A stretch of 8,910 nucleotides of DNA from Pseudomonadota bacterium. Lineage in GTDB: Bacteria > Pseudomonadota > Gammaproteobacteria > Burkholderiales > SG8-39. Of the stretch, positions 1 through 8,299 are shown one piece after another. The stretch is taken from assembly GCA_021825225.1 (NCBI GenBank), contig JAKAIH010000082.1:1-8910 (forward strand), given 5' to 3'. The translations under genes and the position numbers were made by a program. Every line of letters starts with the position of its first letter. Position 1 is the stretch's first letter. The notes beneath the pieces are model-generated. The model ran no database searches. It saw only the letters and a list, made by a program, of their open reading frames with translations, and had not been told where the DNA came from.

Positions 1-1191
1 GTAGTGAAACTCGTGCGCCGCAAGCTCCGTGCGCGCGGCGCCCTGATCCTGCCAGGGGTGAGCCGCGGTCGGAACCAGTCTGACATAGCCGCGGCCGACC
101 GGCTTTTCGTGCAGCACCACGTCGCCCGCGATAACGCCGACCATGCGGCGCGTGTCGCCGCGCCAGCTCAGCGAGCGCGCGAGGTACATGAGCCCGCCGC
201 ATTCGGCGTAGGCGGGCATGCCCGCCTGGATCGCCGCCAGGATCTCGGCGCGCAAGCCGGTATTCGCCTCCAGTTCACGCATGAACATTTCCGGGAAACC
301 GCCGCCGATGATGAGGCCGTCCACGCGCGGCAGGCGCGCGTCGCGCAGCGTGTCGAAAAACACCAGCTCCGCGCCGGCGCGCTCCAGCGCCTCCAGATCG
401 TCCGGATAGTAAAAGCCGAACGCGCGGTCGCGCGCGACGCCTACAAGCACCCGTCCCGATCCGGCTTGAGGTGAAAGTCCCCGTGCTATTTCCACGCCGG
501 GCAGCGGTGCATGGCTGACAGTAGCCGCGAGCAGGCGTTCCAGATCCACCTGCGCGGCGACAGCCGCGGCAAGCAGCGCGACGCGCTCCTGCGCCGCACG
601 GTCCTCGTTGGCCGGCATCAGGCCGAGGTGGCGCTCGACGATCGCCAGGCGCGCATCCTCTTGCACCGCACCCAGCACCGGCACGTCGGTGTAATGCTCG
701 ATCACCGCGCGCAATTTGGCTTCGTGGCGCGCGCCGCCCAGCCTGGACAGGATCACCCCGGCGATGCGTATCGAGCGGTCGAAGGCCTGATAGCCCAGGA
801 TCAGCGGCGCGATGCCGCGGGTCATGCCGCGCGCATCGAGCACCAGCACCACCGGCAGGTCGAGCAGATGCGCCAGCGCCGCATTGCTGTTCGCCCCGTG
901 CAGGTCGAGGCCGTCGTACAGGCCCTTGTTGCCCTCGACCAGGCACACGTCGGCGCCGGCACCATGGCGCGCAAACTCGAGCCGCAGTTGCGCTGGCGTG
1001 GACAGGTTGAAATCGAGGTTGCGGCAGGCGCGGCCGCTCGCGGCCGAATGCCACATCGGATCGATGTAATCCGGCCCCTTCTTGAAGGTCTGCACCGCGA
1101 GCCCGCGCCGCGACAACTCGGCCGCCAGGCCGACGCTGACACTGGTCTTGCCCGAAGACTTGTGCGCAGCCGAAACCAGAAACCGGTGCAT
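1..1191 (-). CDS. dsrN: DsrN, siroheme amidase (CbiA/CobB-like a,c-diamide synthase family), 3' end cut by window
   Basis: This frame is open for 397 codons from the ATG at 1191 to the window edge, with no stop, so the C-terminus is missing; family members are usually about 450-470 residues. An N-terminal P-loop reads SAAHKSSGKTSVSVG (residues 7-21), followed by the family-typical FKKGPDYIDPMWH (36-48) and LVEGNKGLYDG (84-94). A class I glutamine amidotransferase domain starts near residue 245. It has GGGFPE (298-303), the probable nucleophile Cys331 in AECGGLMYL, and HEFHY at the edge, where His396 is the likely catalytic histidine. The family performs ATP- and glutamine-dependent amidation of tetrapyrrole acetate groups. 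In sulfur oxidizers DsrN is thought to make the siroheme amide used by DsrAB. It is the last gene seen, 32 bases after dsrP. The upstream GGGGCGG is only a fair ribosome site. CobB/CbiA of cobalamin synthesis is the alternative, but the dsr context argues strongly for DsrN. Confidence 0.93.
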   Translation of the reverse strand, partial: MHRFLVSAAHKSSGKTSVSVGLAAELSRRGLAVQTFKKGPDYIDPMWHSAASGRACRNLDFNLSTPAQLRLEFARHGAGADVCLVEGNKGLYDGLDLHGANSNAALAHLLDLPVVLVLDARGMTRGIAPLILGYQAFDRSIRIAGVILSRLGGARHEAKLRAVIEHYTDVPVLGAVQEDARLAIVERHLGLMPANEDRAAQERVALLAAAVAAQVDLERLLAATVSHAPLPGVEIARGLSPQAGSGRVLVGVARDRAFGFYYPDDLEALERAGAELVFFDTLRDARLPRVDGLIIGGGFPEMFMRELEANTGLRAEILAAIQAGMPAYAECGGLMYLARSLSWRGDTRRMVGVIAGDVVLHEKPVGRGYVRLVPTAAHPWQDQGAARTELAAHEFHY

Positions 1192-1223
1192 ATGCCGCCC
1201 CACGCTCGGTTGGCGCCGCGAGC

Positions 1224-2420
1224 TCAGGCCTGCGACCCGGCGACCTGATCCAGGCGCGCCGGCAGCAGTGCAAGCGCGCGCAGCGCGACAGCGACGATGC
1301 TGGCGGCGAGCGCCATTCCGCCCAGGCCGAGCAGCACCTCGGGCAGGCTCGGCGTGTAAGGATGGATTACGCCGTCGAAGAAGCTGCTCGATTCGATCAT
1401 GCCCGGGAACAGAATCTGCGGATACGCCTGCCCGCCGATGATGGTCACGTACATCTGCGCCAGCCCGCCGAGCACCACCAGGGCGCAGGCGGCGACGATG
1501 CCGCGGCGCGGGGTGCGCGGGTGGAACAATAGAATCAGCGGCAGGATGCCGCCGAGCAGCACCTGGCCAACCCAGAACAGCAGCGTGTATACGCCGCCAT
1601 CGACGAGGATGAAGCGCTCCAGGTCGTCGTAGCGGGTCATGTAGAGCTTGGTCAGGTGGTACACGGTAACGAAGTAGAGCGAAGCGGCGACGAACACCCC
1701 GAGGAGGTTTTTCAGCCGCGCGAGCAGCGCATCGGCGATCGGCTGCCCGTCCCAGCGGCAGGCCGCGAGCAATAGCAGGATGAAAATCGCGGTGCCGTAA
1801 GCGAAGGAATACACGACGAACATCGGCGCCAGGATGGCCGTATCGTAGGCCTGGCGCGCGACCAGGAAGCCGAAGATCGAACCGGTACCGGTGGTGAGCA
1901 TCAGCCGCCAGATGAACGCCCCCATGCCCACCGCCTTGGCGTAGCGGTTCATGCGCCGCTCCAGCATGGTCCACAGATACGCCGCGCAGAAGATGATGAA
2001 GCCGTTGTAAAGGAAAACGTTGAGGGTGAAAATCGATTTGAAATTGTAGTGCGTCATTGCCACGATCAGCCGGTCGGATCGCCCCAGATCGAGCACCAGC
2101 ACCGTCAGGCCGCCGACGAGCAGCGATACGGCGAGCAGCGCCGACAGCGGCGCGATCGGCTTGTAGGCGGTCTTGCCGAACACCGAGGCGGTCGAGGCGA
2201 CATTGAGCGCGCCGGAGGCGGCGACGATCATGAACACGGCGAACACATGCGGCATGCCCCAGACGATCTGGTTGTCCATGCCGGTCACGATGTGCCCGTT
2301 ATGCTCCATGTAGAAGTACGCGGCGGCGCCCAGCGCGAGGGGCACGGCCAGCGCCGCCAGCAGCGCCCAGAAACGGGCGGGCGGACCGCTCAATTGTCGA
2401 TACGCGAGGGATTCGGCCAT
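1224..2420 (-). CDS. dsrP: DsrP, NrfD/PsrC-family integral membrane quinone-interacting subunit of DsrMKJOP
   Basis: This 398-residue, very hydrophobic protein has about ten predicted membrane segments, roughly at residues 18-38, 57-77, 88-110, 129-150, 169-188, 195-219, 236-256, 277-299, 306-329 and 361-387. This is the NrfD/PsrC/HybB topology. Features typical of the DsrP/Hyb branch are the loop IVWGMPHVF (52-60), DLGRSDR (111-117), HYNFKS (124-129) and QAYPQILFPGM (331-341). There is no heme-binding CxxCH and no iron-sulfur motif. In the family this subunit pairs with a four-cluster ferredoxin-like protein, here DsrO just upstream, to exchange electrons with membrane quinones. The ATG lies one base after the dsrO TGA, so translation is probably coupled. 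The ribosome site is weak (CAGGGA upstream within dsrO). The family assignment is firm from sequence, and the symbol comes from the position between dsrO and dsrN. Confidence 0.96.
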   Translation of the reverse strand: MAESLAYRQLSGPPARFWALLAALAVPLALGAAAYFYMEHNGHIVTGMDNQIVWGMPHVFAVFMIVAASGALNVASTASVFGKTAYKPIAPLSALLAVSLLVGGLTVLVLDLGRSDRLIVAMTHYNFKSIFTLNVFLYNGFIIFCAAYLWTMLERRMNRYAKAVGMGAFIWRLMLTTGTGSIFGFLVARQAYDTAILAPMFVVYSFAYGTAIFILLLLAACRWDGQPIADALLARLKNLLGVFVAASLYFVTVYHLTKLYMTRYDDLERFILVDGGVYTLLFWVGQVLLGGILPLILLFHPRTPRRGIVAACALVVLGGLAQMYVTIIGGQAYPQILFPGMIESSSFFDGVIHPYTPSLPEVLLGLGGMALAASIVAVALRALALLPARLDQVAGSQA

Positions 2421-2421
2421 G

Positions 2422-3168
2422 TCATAGTCCCTGGTAGTGCACGCCTGGATCGAGCCTCAGGTCGGCGCGGATTTGCGTGCTGGCGTATTTGGCGACGCGC
2501 TGCGCGATTTCGCTGTGCGGATCGTTGAGGTCGCCGAAGATCATGGCGTTGTGGCCGGCCTTGGTGCAGGCTTCAACGCAGGCCGGCTGCTGGTTGCGGT
2601 CGACGCGGTGCACGCACAGGGTGCAGCCCTCGACGCAGCCCTTGCCGCGCGGCACGTCCGGATTCTGGTCGCTGATTTCCTGATGCACGAAGGAACGCGC
2701 CTTGTACGGACAGGCCATGATGCAATAGCGGCAGCCGATGCAGATATGCCGGTCCACCAGCACGATGCCGTCGGCGCGCTTGAACGACGCCCCGGTGGGG
2801 CAGACGTCGACGCAAGGCGGTTCCGCGCAGTGCTGGCACATCACCGGCAGCGAATGCGTGCGGCCGCTGCGCATGTCCTTCAGCTCGACCTTGCGTATCC
2901 ACTGCGAGTCGGTGCGCGGATGTCCTGTCGACTTGATGCCGTTCTCGGTAGCGCAGGCGGTGACGCAATCGTCGCAGCCGGGTTCGCACTTGTTGGTGTC
3001 GATCAGCAGCCCCCAGCGCACCTTGCCGGAAGCGGGCTGATCCGGCGCGCGCGCGGCGGCGATTTCGATCAGACGGATCCCCGGCGCGAGCATCACCCCG
3101 CCCAGGGTAGCGGCCGAGATCGCGAGGAAGCCGCGCCGGCTGAGGCCTTCGTTCGACCCGGCGCTCAT
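2422..3168 (-). CDS. dsrO: DsrO, periplasmic Tat-exported iron-sulfur (4x[4Fe-4S]) subunit of DsrMKJOP
   Basis: This is a 248-residue protein. A twin-arginine signal, SRRGFLAIS (10-18), precedes a hydrophobic stretch to about residue 39, implying folded export through Tat. Four cysteine groups follow, as in the DMSO reductase B/HybA ferredoxin family: C61/C65/C68/C72, C111/C114/C119/C123, C143/C146/C149/C153 and C178/C182/C185 with C197/C201. The third and second groups carry the usual CPYKA and CPTG tails. It should pass electrons between periplasmic DsrJ and the membrane protein DsrP. I place the start at the ATG at 3168, which overlaps the dsrJ stop as ATGA and has GGGAG upstream. An in-frame GTG-type start 48 codons earlier would add an arginine-rich tail lying out of frame over dsrJ and would bury the Tat signal, so it is rejected. 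The stop TGA lies one base before dsrP. Confidence 0.96.
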   Translation of the reverse strand: MSAGSNEGLSRRGFLAISAATLGGVMLAPGIRLIEIAAARAPDQPASGKVRWGLLIDTNKCEPGCDDCVTACATENGIKSTGHPRTDSQWIRKVELKDMRSGRTHSLPVMCQHCAEPPCVDVCPTGASFKRADGIVLVDRHICIGCRYCIMACPYKARSFVHQEISDQNPDVPRGKGCVEGCTLCVHRVDRNQQPACVEACTKAGHNAMIFGDLNDPHSEIAQRVAKYASTQIRADLRLDPGVHYQGL

Positions 3169-3539
3169 GGCGTCGCTCCCGCCAGCTTGGCTTTCGAAGC
3201 GTGGCATTCGAAGCAGTCGAGCGTCACGCCGGCGTAGGCGTGGCAACTCTGGCAGAAGCCCTTCTCGCCCAGCACGCTGCCGGTGGTCTTGCTCGCATGG
3301 CACTGCACGCACCCTTTCAGGCTGTACTTGCTCGTGCGTATACCCTCGTGCACGGTCAGGTCGCGCTGGTGCAGGAGCATCTGCGGATGATTGCGCCGCA
3401 TGATTTCCGTGGGCTCCACGCAGTGGCCGGGATTGGCGATGATGATCTCAGGTTTGGGCGTGCGTCCGGAGGCGAACGCGAGCGCCGGCAGCGCCAGCGC
3501 CAGACAGGCGGCGAATCGCAGCAACCCGCGCAGGCTCAC
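3165..3539 (-). CDS. dsrJ: DsrJ, periplasmic triheme cytochrome c subunit of DsrMKJOP
   Basis: This 124-residue protein starts with GTG, one base after the dsrL TAG. GGGGGAG at the end of dsrL serves as ribosome site. The N-terminus is a Sec-type signal or anchor, with basic R4/R8 followed by a hydrophobic run to about residue 22 and a possible AFA/S cleavage site. Three c-type heme motifs are visible: CVQCH (77-81), CQSCH (96-100) and CFECH (109-113). Cys40 in NPGHCVEP lies where, as I recall, the A. vinosum protein has the unusual cysteine heme ligand. In that organism the signal peptide was reported as uncleaved and acting as a membrane anchor; whether it is cleaved here is open. DsrJ is the small periplasmic heme subunit of the DsrMKJOP complex and probably accepts or gives electrons to DsrO. 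Its TGA overlaps the dsrO ATG by four bases. Confidence 0.96.
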   Translation of the reverse strand: MSLRGLLRFAACLALALPALAFASGRTPKPEIIIANPGHCVEPTEIMRRNHPQMLLHQRDLTVHEGIRTSKYSLKGCVQCHASKTTGSVLGEKGFCQSCHAYAGVTLDCFECHASKAKLAGATP

Positions 3540-3540
3540 C

Positions 3541-5514
3541 CTACTCCCCCAGCCCCATCTTGATGTAGCCGGTCGGGCATACGTCCATGCAGATATGGCA
3601 GCCGACGCAGCGGTCGTAATCGGTGTACACGTAGCGCCCGACCGTCGCCTGCGCCTTCGGCACCTTCTTCACCGCGATCTGCGGGCAGTAGACCACGCAG
3701 TTGTCGCATTCGAAGCACTGGCCGCAGCTCATGCAGCGCTTGGCCTCGGCCTGCGCCTGCGCCTCGGTCAGCGCCACGATGCGCTCCTCGAAGTTGCCGA
3801 GCGCGGTTTCCTTGCTCAGGGTGATGGTCTGGCGCGGATTGCGCGGTGTGTAGCCGAAATGGCCGAGGAACAGCTCCTCGTGCGGAATCACATAGCGGTC
3901 CGAGCGGTTCTCGTAGTTGTGCACTGCGACGTTCGATGCATCGGTGCCGCGCAGCGGTTCGTGCGTCTCCTCCACCTTCAACCCCTTTTCCATCATCTTG
4001 CGTATGAGGTCGAACTGATGCACGTCGATCTTGGGCCGCTTATCCTGGGCTTCGTTGCGCAGAAAGCGATCGATGCCATCGGCGGCGATCGAGCCGTGGC
4101 CGATGGCCGTGGTCAGCAGGTGCGGGCGCACGATGTCGCCGCCGACGAATACGCCCTCTTTGCCCGCGACCTGGTAATTCTTGTCCGCGGACACCGCGCC
4201 CTTGCCGTTGTTGAATTCCTCCAGGCCGGTAAAGTCGACGGCCTGTCCGATGGCCGAAACGATCAGGTCGGCGGGGATGTCTTCCTCGGTGCCCTCGATG
4301 GTCTTGATCTCGAGCCTGGGCCCGACGAACTTCGCCTCGCATTTGGCCACGCGCAGCGCCGTCGCGCGCCCCGCGGCGTCACGCACCACCATCACCGGCA
4401 CCAGGCCGCCGCGAATGGCGATGCCCTCGGCCATCGCCTGCTCGATTTCGTGCTTGTTCGCCTGCATTTTCTCAATTCCGAACACCGAGGTCAGCGTCAC
4501 TTCGGCGCCCTGCTTGGCCGAGATCGCGGCAACGTCATGCCCCATGTGGCCGGCGATCGCATGCTCGGGACGGTCCTGCTCGCGCGCCTGCTCGATGTGA
4601 CCCAGGCGCCGCGCCACCGTGGCGACGTCGATCGAAGTGTCGCCGCCGCCGACCACCACCACGCGTTTGCCCACATGGCGCATGCGGCCGTCGTTGAAGG
4701 CCTGCAGGAACGCAGTGGCGGTGACGACATTCGGCGCCTCGTTGCCCGGACAGGGCAGCGCGCGGCCGGCCTGGGCGCCGAGGCCGAGGAACACCGCGTC
4801 GAACTCGGCGCGGATCTGCTCCATGCTGACCTGGGTGCCGATGCGGCAGGACAGCCGCGTCTGCACGCCGATGTCGAGGATGCGCTTGATCTCGGCGTCG
4901 AGTATGTTGCGCGGCGTGCGGAATCCCGGAATGCCGTAGCGCATCATGCCGCCCAATTCGGGGTGCTCGTCGAATATCGTGACTTCGTGACCCTTGCGCC
5001 GCAGCTGGTAGGCCGCCGACAGCCCGGCAGGACCGCCGCCGATCACCGCCACCTTCTTGCCCGTGGCCGCCGCCGGTTGGTCATAAGCGTAATTCTTCGC
5101 GATGGCGGTATCGCCGAGGAAATGCTCGACCGAGTTGATGCCGACGAAATCCTCGACCTGGTTGCGATTACAGCCCGATTCGCAGGGCGCCGGACATACC
5201 CGCCCCATTACCGAGGGAAAGGGATTGGCCTCGGTAAGGCGGCGGAACGCGTACTCCTGCCAGCTCATGGCCTGCTGGCCGGCGGGTGCCGCCGGCGGTT
5301 TCTCGATGCCGCGCACGATGTTGAGGTAGCCGCGGATGTCCTCGCCCGCCGGGCAGCTCCCCTGGCAGGGCGGCGTCGCCTGGATGTAGGTCGGGCACTT
5401 GTGCGAGTGATCGGCATCGAAGATCTTGTCCTGCCAGCGCTTCCATTTCTGGTCGCCCTCGCGGAAACGGCGAAACTCCAGCTTGGTCTTGGACTGCTCA
5501 GTCGTGCTCGACAT
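3541..5514 (-). CDS. dsrL: DsrL, NAD(P)H:acceptor iron-sulfur flavoprotein (GltD/NfnB-like)
   Basis: This 657-residue cytoplasmic protein resembles the small subunit of glutamate synthase with a C-terminal ferredoxin extension. The N-terminal region carries cluster cysteines C40, C50, C54 (CQGSCPAGEDI) and C107, C111, C115 (GRVCPAPCESGC). The FAD fold is VIGGGPAGLSAAYQL (157-171) and the pyridine nucleotide fold is VVVVGGGDTSIDVATVARR (285-303). A second FAD contact is GVFVGGDIVR (454-463). The C-terminus has two [4Fe-4S] groups, C594/C597/C600/C603/C606/C610 and C636/C639/C642/C646. In sulfur oxidizers DsrL links rDsrAB to NAD+ reduction. The start is the ATG at 5514, seven bases after GAGGAG. 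A TTG five codons upstream is in frame but overlaps that ribosome site. The dsrK-dsrL gap is 21 bases. The stop is TAG, one base before dsrJ. The length is close to that of the A. vinosum protein. Confidence 0.96.
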   Translation of the reverse strand: MSSTTEQSKTKLEFRRFREGDQKWKRWQDKIFDADHSHKCPTYIQATPPCQGSCPAGEDIRGYLNIVRGIEKPPAAPAGQQAMSWQEYAFRRLTEANPFPSVMGRVCPAPCESGCNRNQVEDFVGINSVEHFLGDTAIAKNYAYDQPAAATGKKVAVIGGGPAGLSAAYQLRRKGHEVTIFDEHPELGGMMRYGIPGFRTPRNILDAEIKRILDIGVQTRLSCRIGTQVSMEQIRAEFDAVFLGLGAQAGRALPCPGNEAPNVVTATAFLQAFNDGRMRHVGKRVVVVGGGDTSIDVATVARRLGHIEQAREQDRPEHAIAGHMGHDVAAISAKQGAEVTLTSVFGIEKMQANKHEIEQAMAEGIAIRGGLVPVMVVRDAAGRATALRVAKCEAKFVGPRLEIKTIEGTEEDIPADLIVSAIGQAVDFTGLEEFNNGKGAVSADKNYQVAGKEGVFVGGDIVRPHLLTTAIGHGSIAADGIDRFLRNEAQDKRPKIDVHQFDLIRKMMEKGLKVEETHEPLRGTDASNVAVHNYENRSDRYVIPHEELFLGHFGYTPRNPRQTITLSKETALGNFEERIVALTEAQAQAEAKRCMSCGQCFECDNCVVYCPQIAVKKVPKAQATVGRYVYTDYDRCVGCHICMDVCPTGYIKMGLGE

Positions 5515-5521
5515 GTTCGAT

Positions 5522-5527
5522 CTCCTC
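5522..5527 (-). promoter_or_regulatory. Ribosome binding site deciding the dsrL start
   Basis: GAGGAG on the minus strand sits seven bases upstream of the ATG at 5514. It decides between that ATG and the in-frame TTG at 5529, which begins within two bases of this element and so cannot use it. Confidence 0.8.
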
Positions 5528-5535
5528 AATGCGGG

Positions 5536-7029
<1,494 letters not shown>

Positions 7030-7038
7030 GGCTTTACC

Positions 7039-7776
7039 TCAGGGTTTCGCTTTTTCCAGCGCGGCGGCCCAGGGGGCGATGTGTCGCTGCTCGCGCGGAT
7101 TGTCGGCCTGGTTGCGGCCCGGGCTGAAGAACAGGCCGGGCGCATGCAGCAGCTTGGAATAGGGGAAGATCGCGATCAGCAGCGCCACCAAGGTCAAGTG
7201 CACAAGCAGCAGCGGCTGGGTAGGCAGCGGCTGCCAGTCGAAGCGCATCAGACCGAGGAAAAATGCCTTCACCGAAATGATGTCGGTGTGGGCGACGAAT
7301 TTCATCAGCAGGCCGGAGATGCCGATGCCGGCAAGCAAGGCGAGCATCAGGTGATCTGAAAAAGTGGAGATGTAGCGGATGCGCTCGACCAGGAAGCGCC
7401 GTGCCCACAGCCCGGCGAGGCCGGCTACCATGGCCAGGCCGCCATAGATGCCGAAGGGCTGGATCCACGCCACCCAGAACCACACCGGTTCGGTGAAATA
7501 GCGCAGATGGCGCATCAGCACCAGCGCCAGCGCGACATGAAACATGAAGCCGAACAGCCAGATCCAAAGATTGGCCTTGAACAGGCTCTCGAACAAGCCC
7601 ACTTCGCGCAGCATGCGCAGCACCACGCCGCCGGCGGTGGTCGGCGCCGGCGTGGTCGGAATCTTCAGCGGCGCCGGCGTGCGCGCGTAGTCGGCGATCT
7701 TGTAGACGAGTCCGATTACGCACAGCAGGAAGGCTGCGTAGAACAACAGCGCGTAGAAAATCGTCGCCGCGGTCAT
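7039..7776 (-). CDS. dsrM: DsrM, NarI-like membrane cytochrome b subunit of DsrMKJOP
   Basis: This 245-residue protein has about five membrane segments (residues 5-26, 70-90, 106-124, 140-162 and 186-207), as in the nitrate reductase gamma (NarI) family. Histidines suited to bind two b hemes lie in or beside these helices: H80, H90, H142, H193 and H211; the exact ligand pairs cannot be assigned by eye. DsrM carries electrons between DsrK on the cytoplasmic side and the quinone pool. The start is fixed at the ATG at 7776, because an in-frame TGA occurs five codons upstream. The bases just before it (GAGTCTTCC) form a poor ribosome site. A candidate 22-codon ORF with a good ribosome site ends in the ATGA overlap at this start and may feed ribosomes into dsrM. 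The stop TGA lies nine bases before dsrK. Confidence 0.96.
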   Translation of the reverse strand: MTAATIFYALLFYAAFLLCVIGLVYKIADYARTPAPLKIPTTPAPTTAGGVVLRMLREVGLFESLFKANLWIWLFGFMFHVALALVLMRHLRYFTEPVWFWVAWIQPFGIYGGLAMVAGLAGLWARRFLVERIRYISTFSDHLMLALLAGIGISGLLMKFVAHTDIISVKAFFLGLMRFDWQPLPTQPLLLVHLTLVALLIAIFPYSKLLHAPGLFFSPGRNQADNPREQRHIAPWAAALEKAKP

Positions 7777-7841
7777 GGAAGACTCATTTCAGCCTGCGGT
7801 TCGCCGCGAAGTGCGCCAAGGGCGCGCGGAGCAGTCTTCAT
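7773..7841 (-). CDS. Possible 22-codon micro-ORF coupled to the dsrM start
   Basis: In the spacer between dsrC and dsrM an ATG at 7841 opens 22 codons (starting MKTAPRALGALRGEP, with an internal Met19) and ends at a TGA that shares ATGA with the dsrM start. A GGAGG at 7850-7854 lies eight bases before its ATG and is the best ribosome site in the spacer, much better than the one in front of dsrM itself. The frame differs from that of dsrM. I recognise no family, and the peptide shows no membrane or export features. The likely role, if translated, is to load ribosomes for coupled translation of dsrM rather than to make a working peptide. A short ORF like this can arise by chance, so the call is tentative. 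Confidence 0.35.
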   Translation of the reverse strand: MKTAPRALGALRGEPQAEMSLP

Positions 7842-7861
7842 CGGGCGTGCCTCCGTGTCCC

Positions 7862-7876
7862 CCGCCTCGCCGGCGG
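7862..7876 (-). other. Small stem-loop just after the dsrC stop
   Basis: CCGCC at 7862-7866 and GGCGG at 7872-7876 form a 5 bp all-GC stem with a five-base loop. It starts seven bases beyond the dsrC TAA. No T-run follows in the direction of transcription, so it does not look like an intrinsic terminator. It could slow 3' exonucleases and stabilise a dsrC-ending transcript, or be a chance structure in GC-rich DNA. Confidence 0.4.
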
Positions 7877-7883
7877 ATCCGTA

Positions 7884-8216
7884 TTAGACGCAGCCCGTGG
7901 GCTTGGGCAGGCCGGCGATCTTGCACGCCTGCTTCGCCGGTCCATAGGGGAACAGCTCGTACAGGTACTGGCTGTTGCCCTTGTCCGGACCGAGTTTCTT
8001 GCCTATCGCCTTGGTCAGCACGCGCACGGCGGGGGCGATCTGGAACTCGGTGTAGTACTCGCGCAGGAAATTGACCACTTCCCAGTGCGACGGAGTCAGT
8101 TCTACATTTTCCGTCTTGGCGATGGTGTTGGCGATGTCTTCGTTCCAATCGGCGAGGTTGACCAGATAGCCTTCCTCGTCGGTTTCGTAGGTGGTGCCGT
8201 TTACTTCTATAGCCAT
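7884..8216 (-). CDS. dsrC: DsrC, sulfur-carrier protein with two redox cysteines (TusE/DsrC family)
   Basis: This 110-residue cytoplasmic protein has the family's full pattern: N-terminal YETDEEGYLVNLADWNEDIA (10-29), the helical DNA-binding-like core, and the flexible C-terminal arm ending KQACKIAGLPKPTGCV. The conserved pair is Cys98 and the penultimate Cys109, separated by ten residues. This is diagnostic of true DsrC, as opposed to TusE-like or RspA-like paralogues with one cysteine. DsrC receives sulfur from DsrEFH, presents it to DsrAB, and its thiol or trisulfide form is the likely partner of DsrK. The ATG at 8216 has a strong AAGGAG five bases upstream. Unlike the rest of the operon the gene is isolated by spacers of 112 and 107 bases, both with stem-loops. 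This suggests its level is set apart from its neighbours, fitting a carrier needed in excess. Confidence 0.98.
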   Translation of the reverse strand: MAIEVNGTTYETDEEGYLVNLADWNEDIANTIAKTENVELTPSHWEVVNFLREYYTEFQIAPAVRVLTKAIGKKLGPDKGNSQYLYELFPYGPAKQACKIAGLPKPTGCV

Positions 8217-8221
8217 GTTCG

Positions 8222-8227
8222 CTCCTT
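8222..8227 (-). promoter_or_regulatory. Strong dsrC ribosome binding site
   Basis: AAGGAG on the minus strand lies five bases before the dsrC ATG and is among the best-matched ribosome sites in the window. It abuts the 8-base palindrome TGATATCA (8228-8235), which may be incidental. Confidence 0.8.
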
Positions 8228-8256
8228 TGATATCACTGATTAGCGTCTATTTCCAC

Positions 8257-8278
8257 ATGAGGGGATACATCCCCTCAT
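8257..8278 (-). other. Stem-loop 3 (nearest dsrC) in the dsrH-dsrC spacer
   Basis: ATGAGGGG (8257-8264) and CCCCTCAT (8271-8278) form a perfect 8 bp stem with a six-base loop. It is the strongest of three consecutive hairpins between dsrH and dsrC and lies about 40 bases before the dsrC start. The bases that follow in the transcript (GTGGAAATAG) contain no T-run, so it is not a standard intrinsic terminator. Its 5' neighbour can pair with its CCCC arm in an alternative fold. Processing, mRNA protection or a protein binding site are possible roles. Confidence 0.65.
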
Positions 8279-8281
8279 ACT

Positions 8282-8298
8282 CCCCTACACATTAGGGG
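8282..8298 (-). other. Stem-loop 2 in the dsrH-dsrC spacer
   Basis: CCCCTA (8282-8287) and TAGGGG (8293-8298) form a perfect 6 bp stem with a five-base loop. It lies three bases from stem-loop 3 and shares the same GGGG/CCCC core, so the GGGG arm of one hairpin could pair with the CCCC arm of the other and the two folds would compete. Confidence 0.55.
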
Positions 8299-8299
8299 C

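Noticed and set aside
511..1248. A 245-codon plus-strand open frame opposite dsrN
   Set aside because: It is His/Arg/Gln/Ala-rich with no recognisable motif and lies wholly opposite dsrN and its spacer.
275..1273. A 332-codon minus-strand frame overlapping dsrN and the end of dsrP
   Set aside because: It is out of frame with the clear CbiA-family protein encoded at 1-1191 and its product is arginine/alanine-rich noise. The frame at 1-1191 carries the P-loop and amidotransferase motifs.
3169..3312. N-terminal extension of dsrO by 48 codons
   Set aside because: It would overlap dsrJ out of frame over its heme-binding end and move the Tat signal away from the N-terminus; the ATG at 3168 has a ribosome site and an ATGA overlap.
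8228..8235. Palindrome TGATATCA next to the dsrC ribosome site, as an operator
   Set aside because: Eight bases is too short to claim a regulator site and there is no second copy nearby.
8217..8256. A sigma-70 promoter for dsrC (for example around TAATCA or TATCAA)
   Set aside because: Ten-box-like hexamers occur, but I cannot pair any with a credible -35 element at 16-18 bases, so no promoter is claimed by sequence alone.
8257..8278. Rho-independent terminator between dsrH and dsrC
   Set aside because: The stem is good, but no T-run follows it in the minus-strand transcript, and the operon continues.
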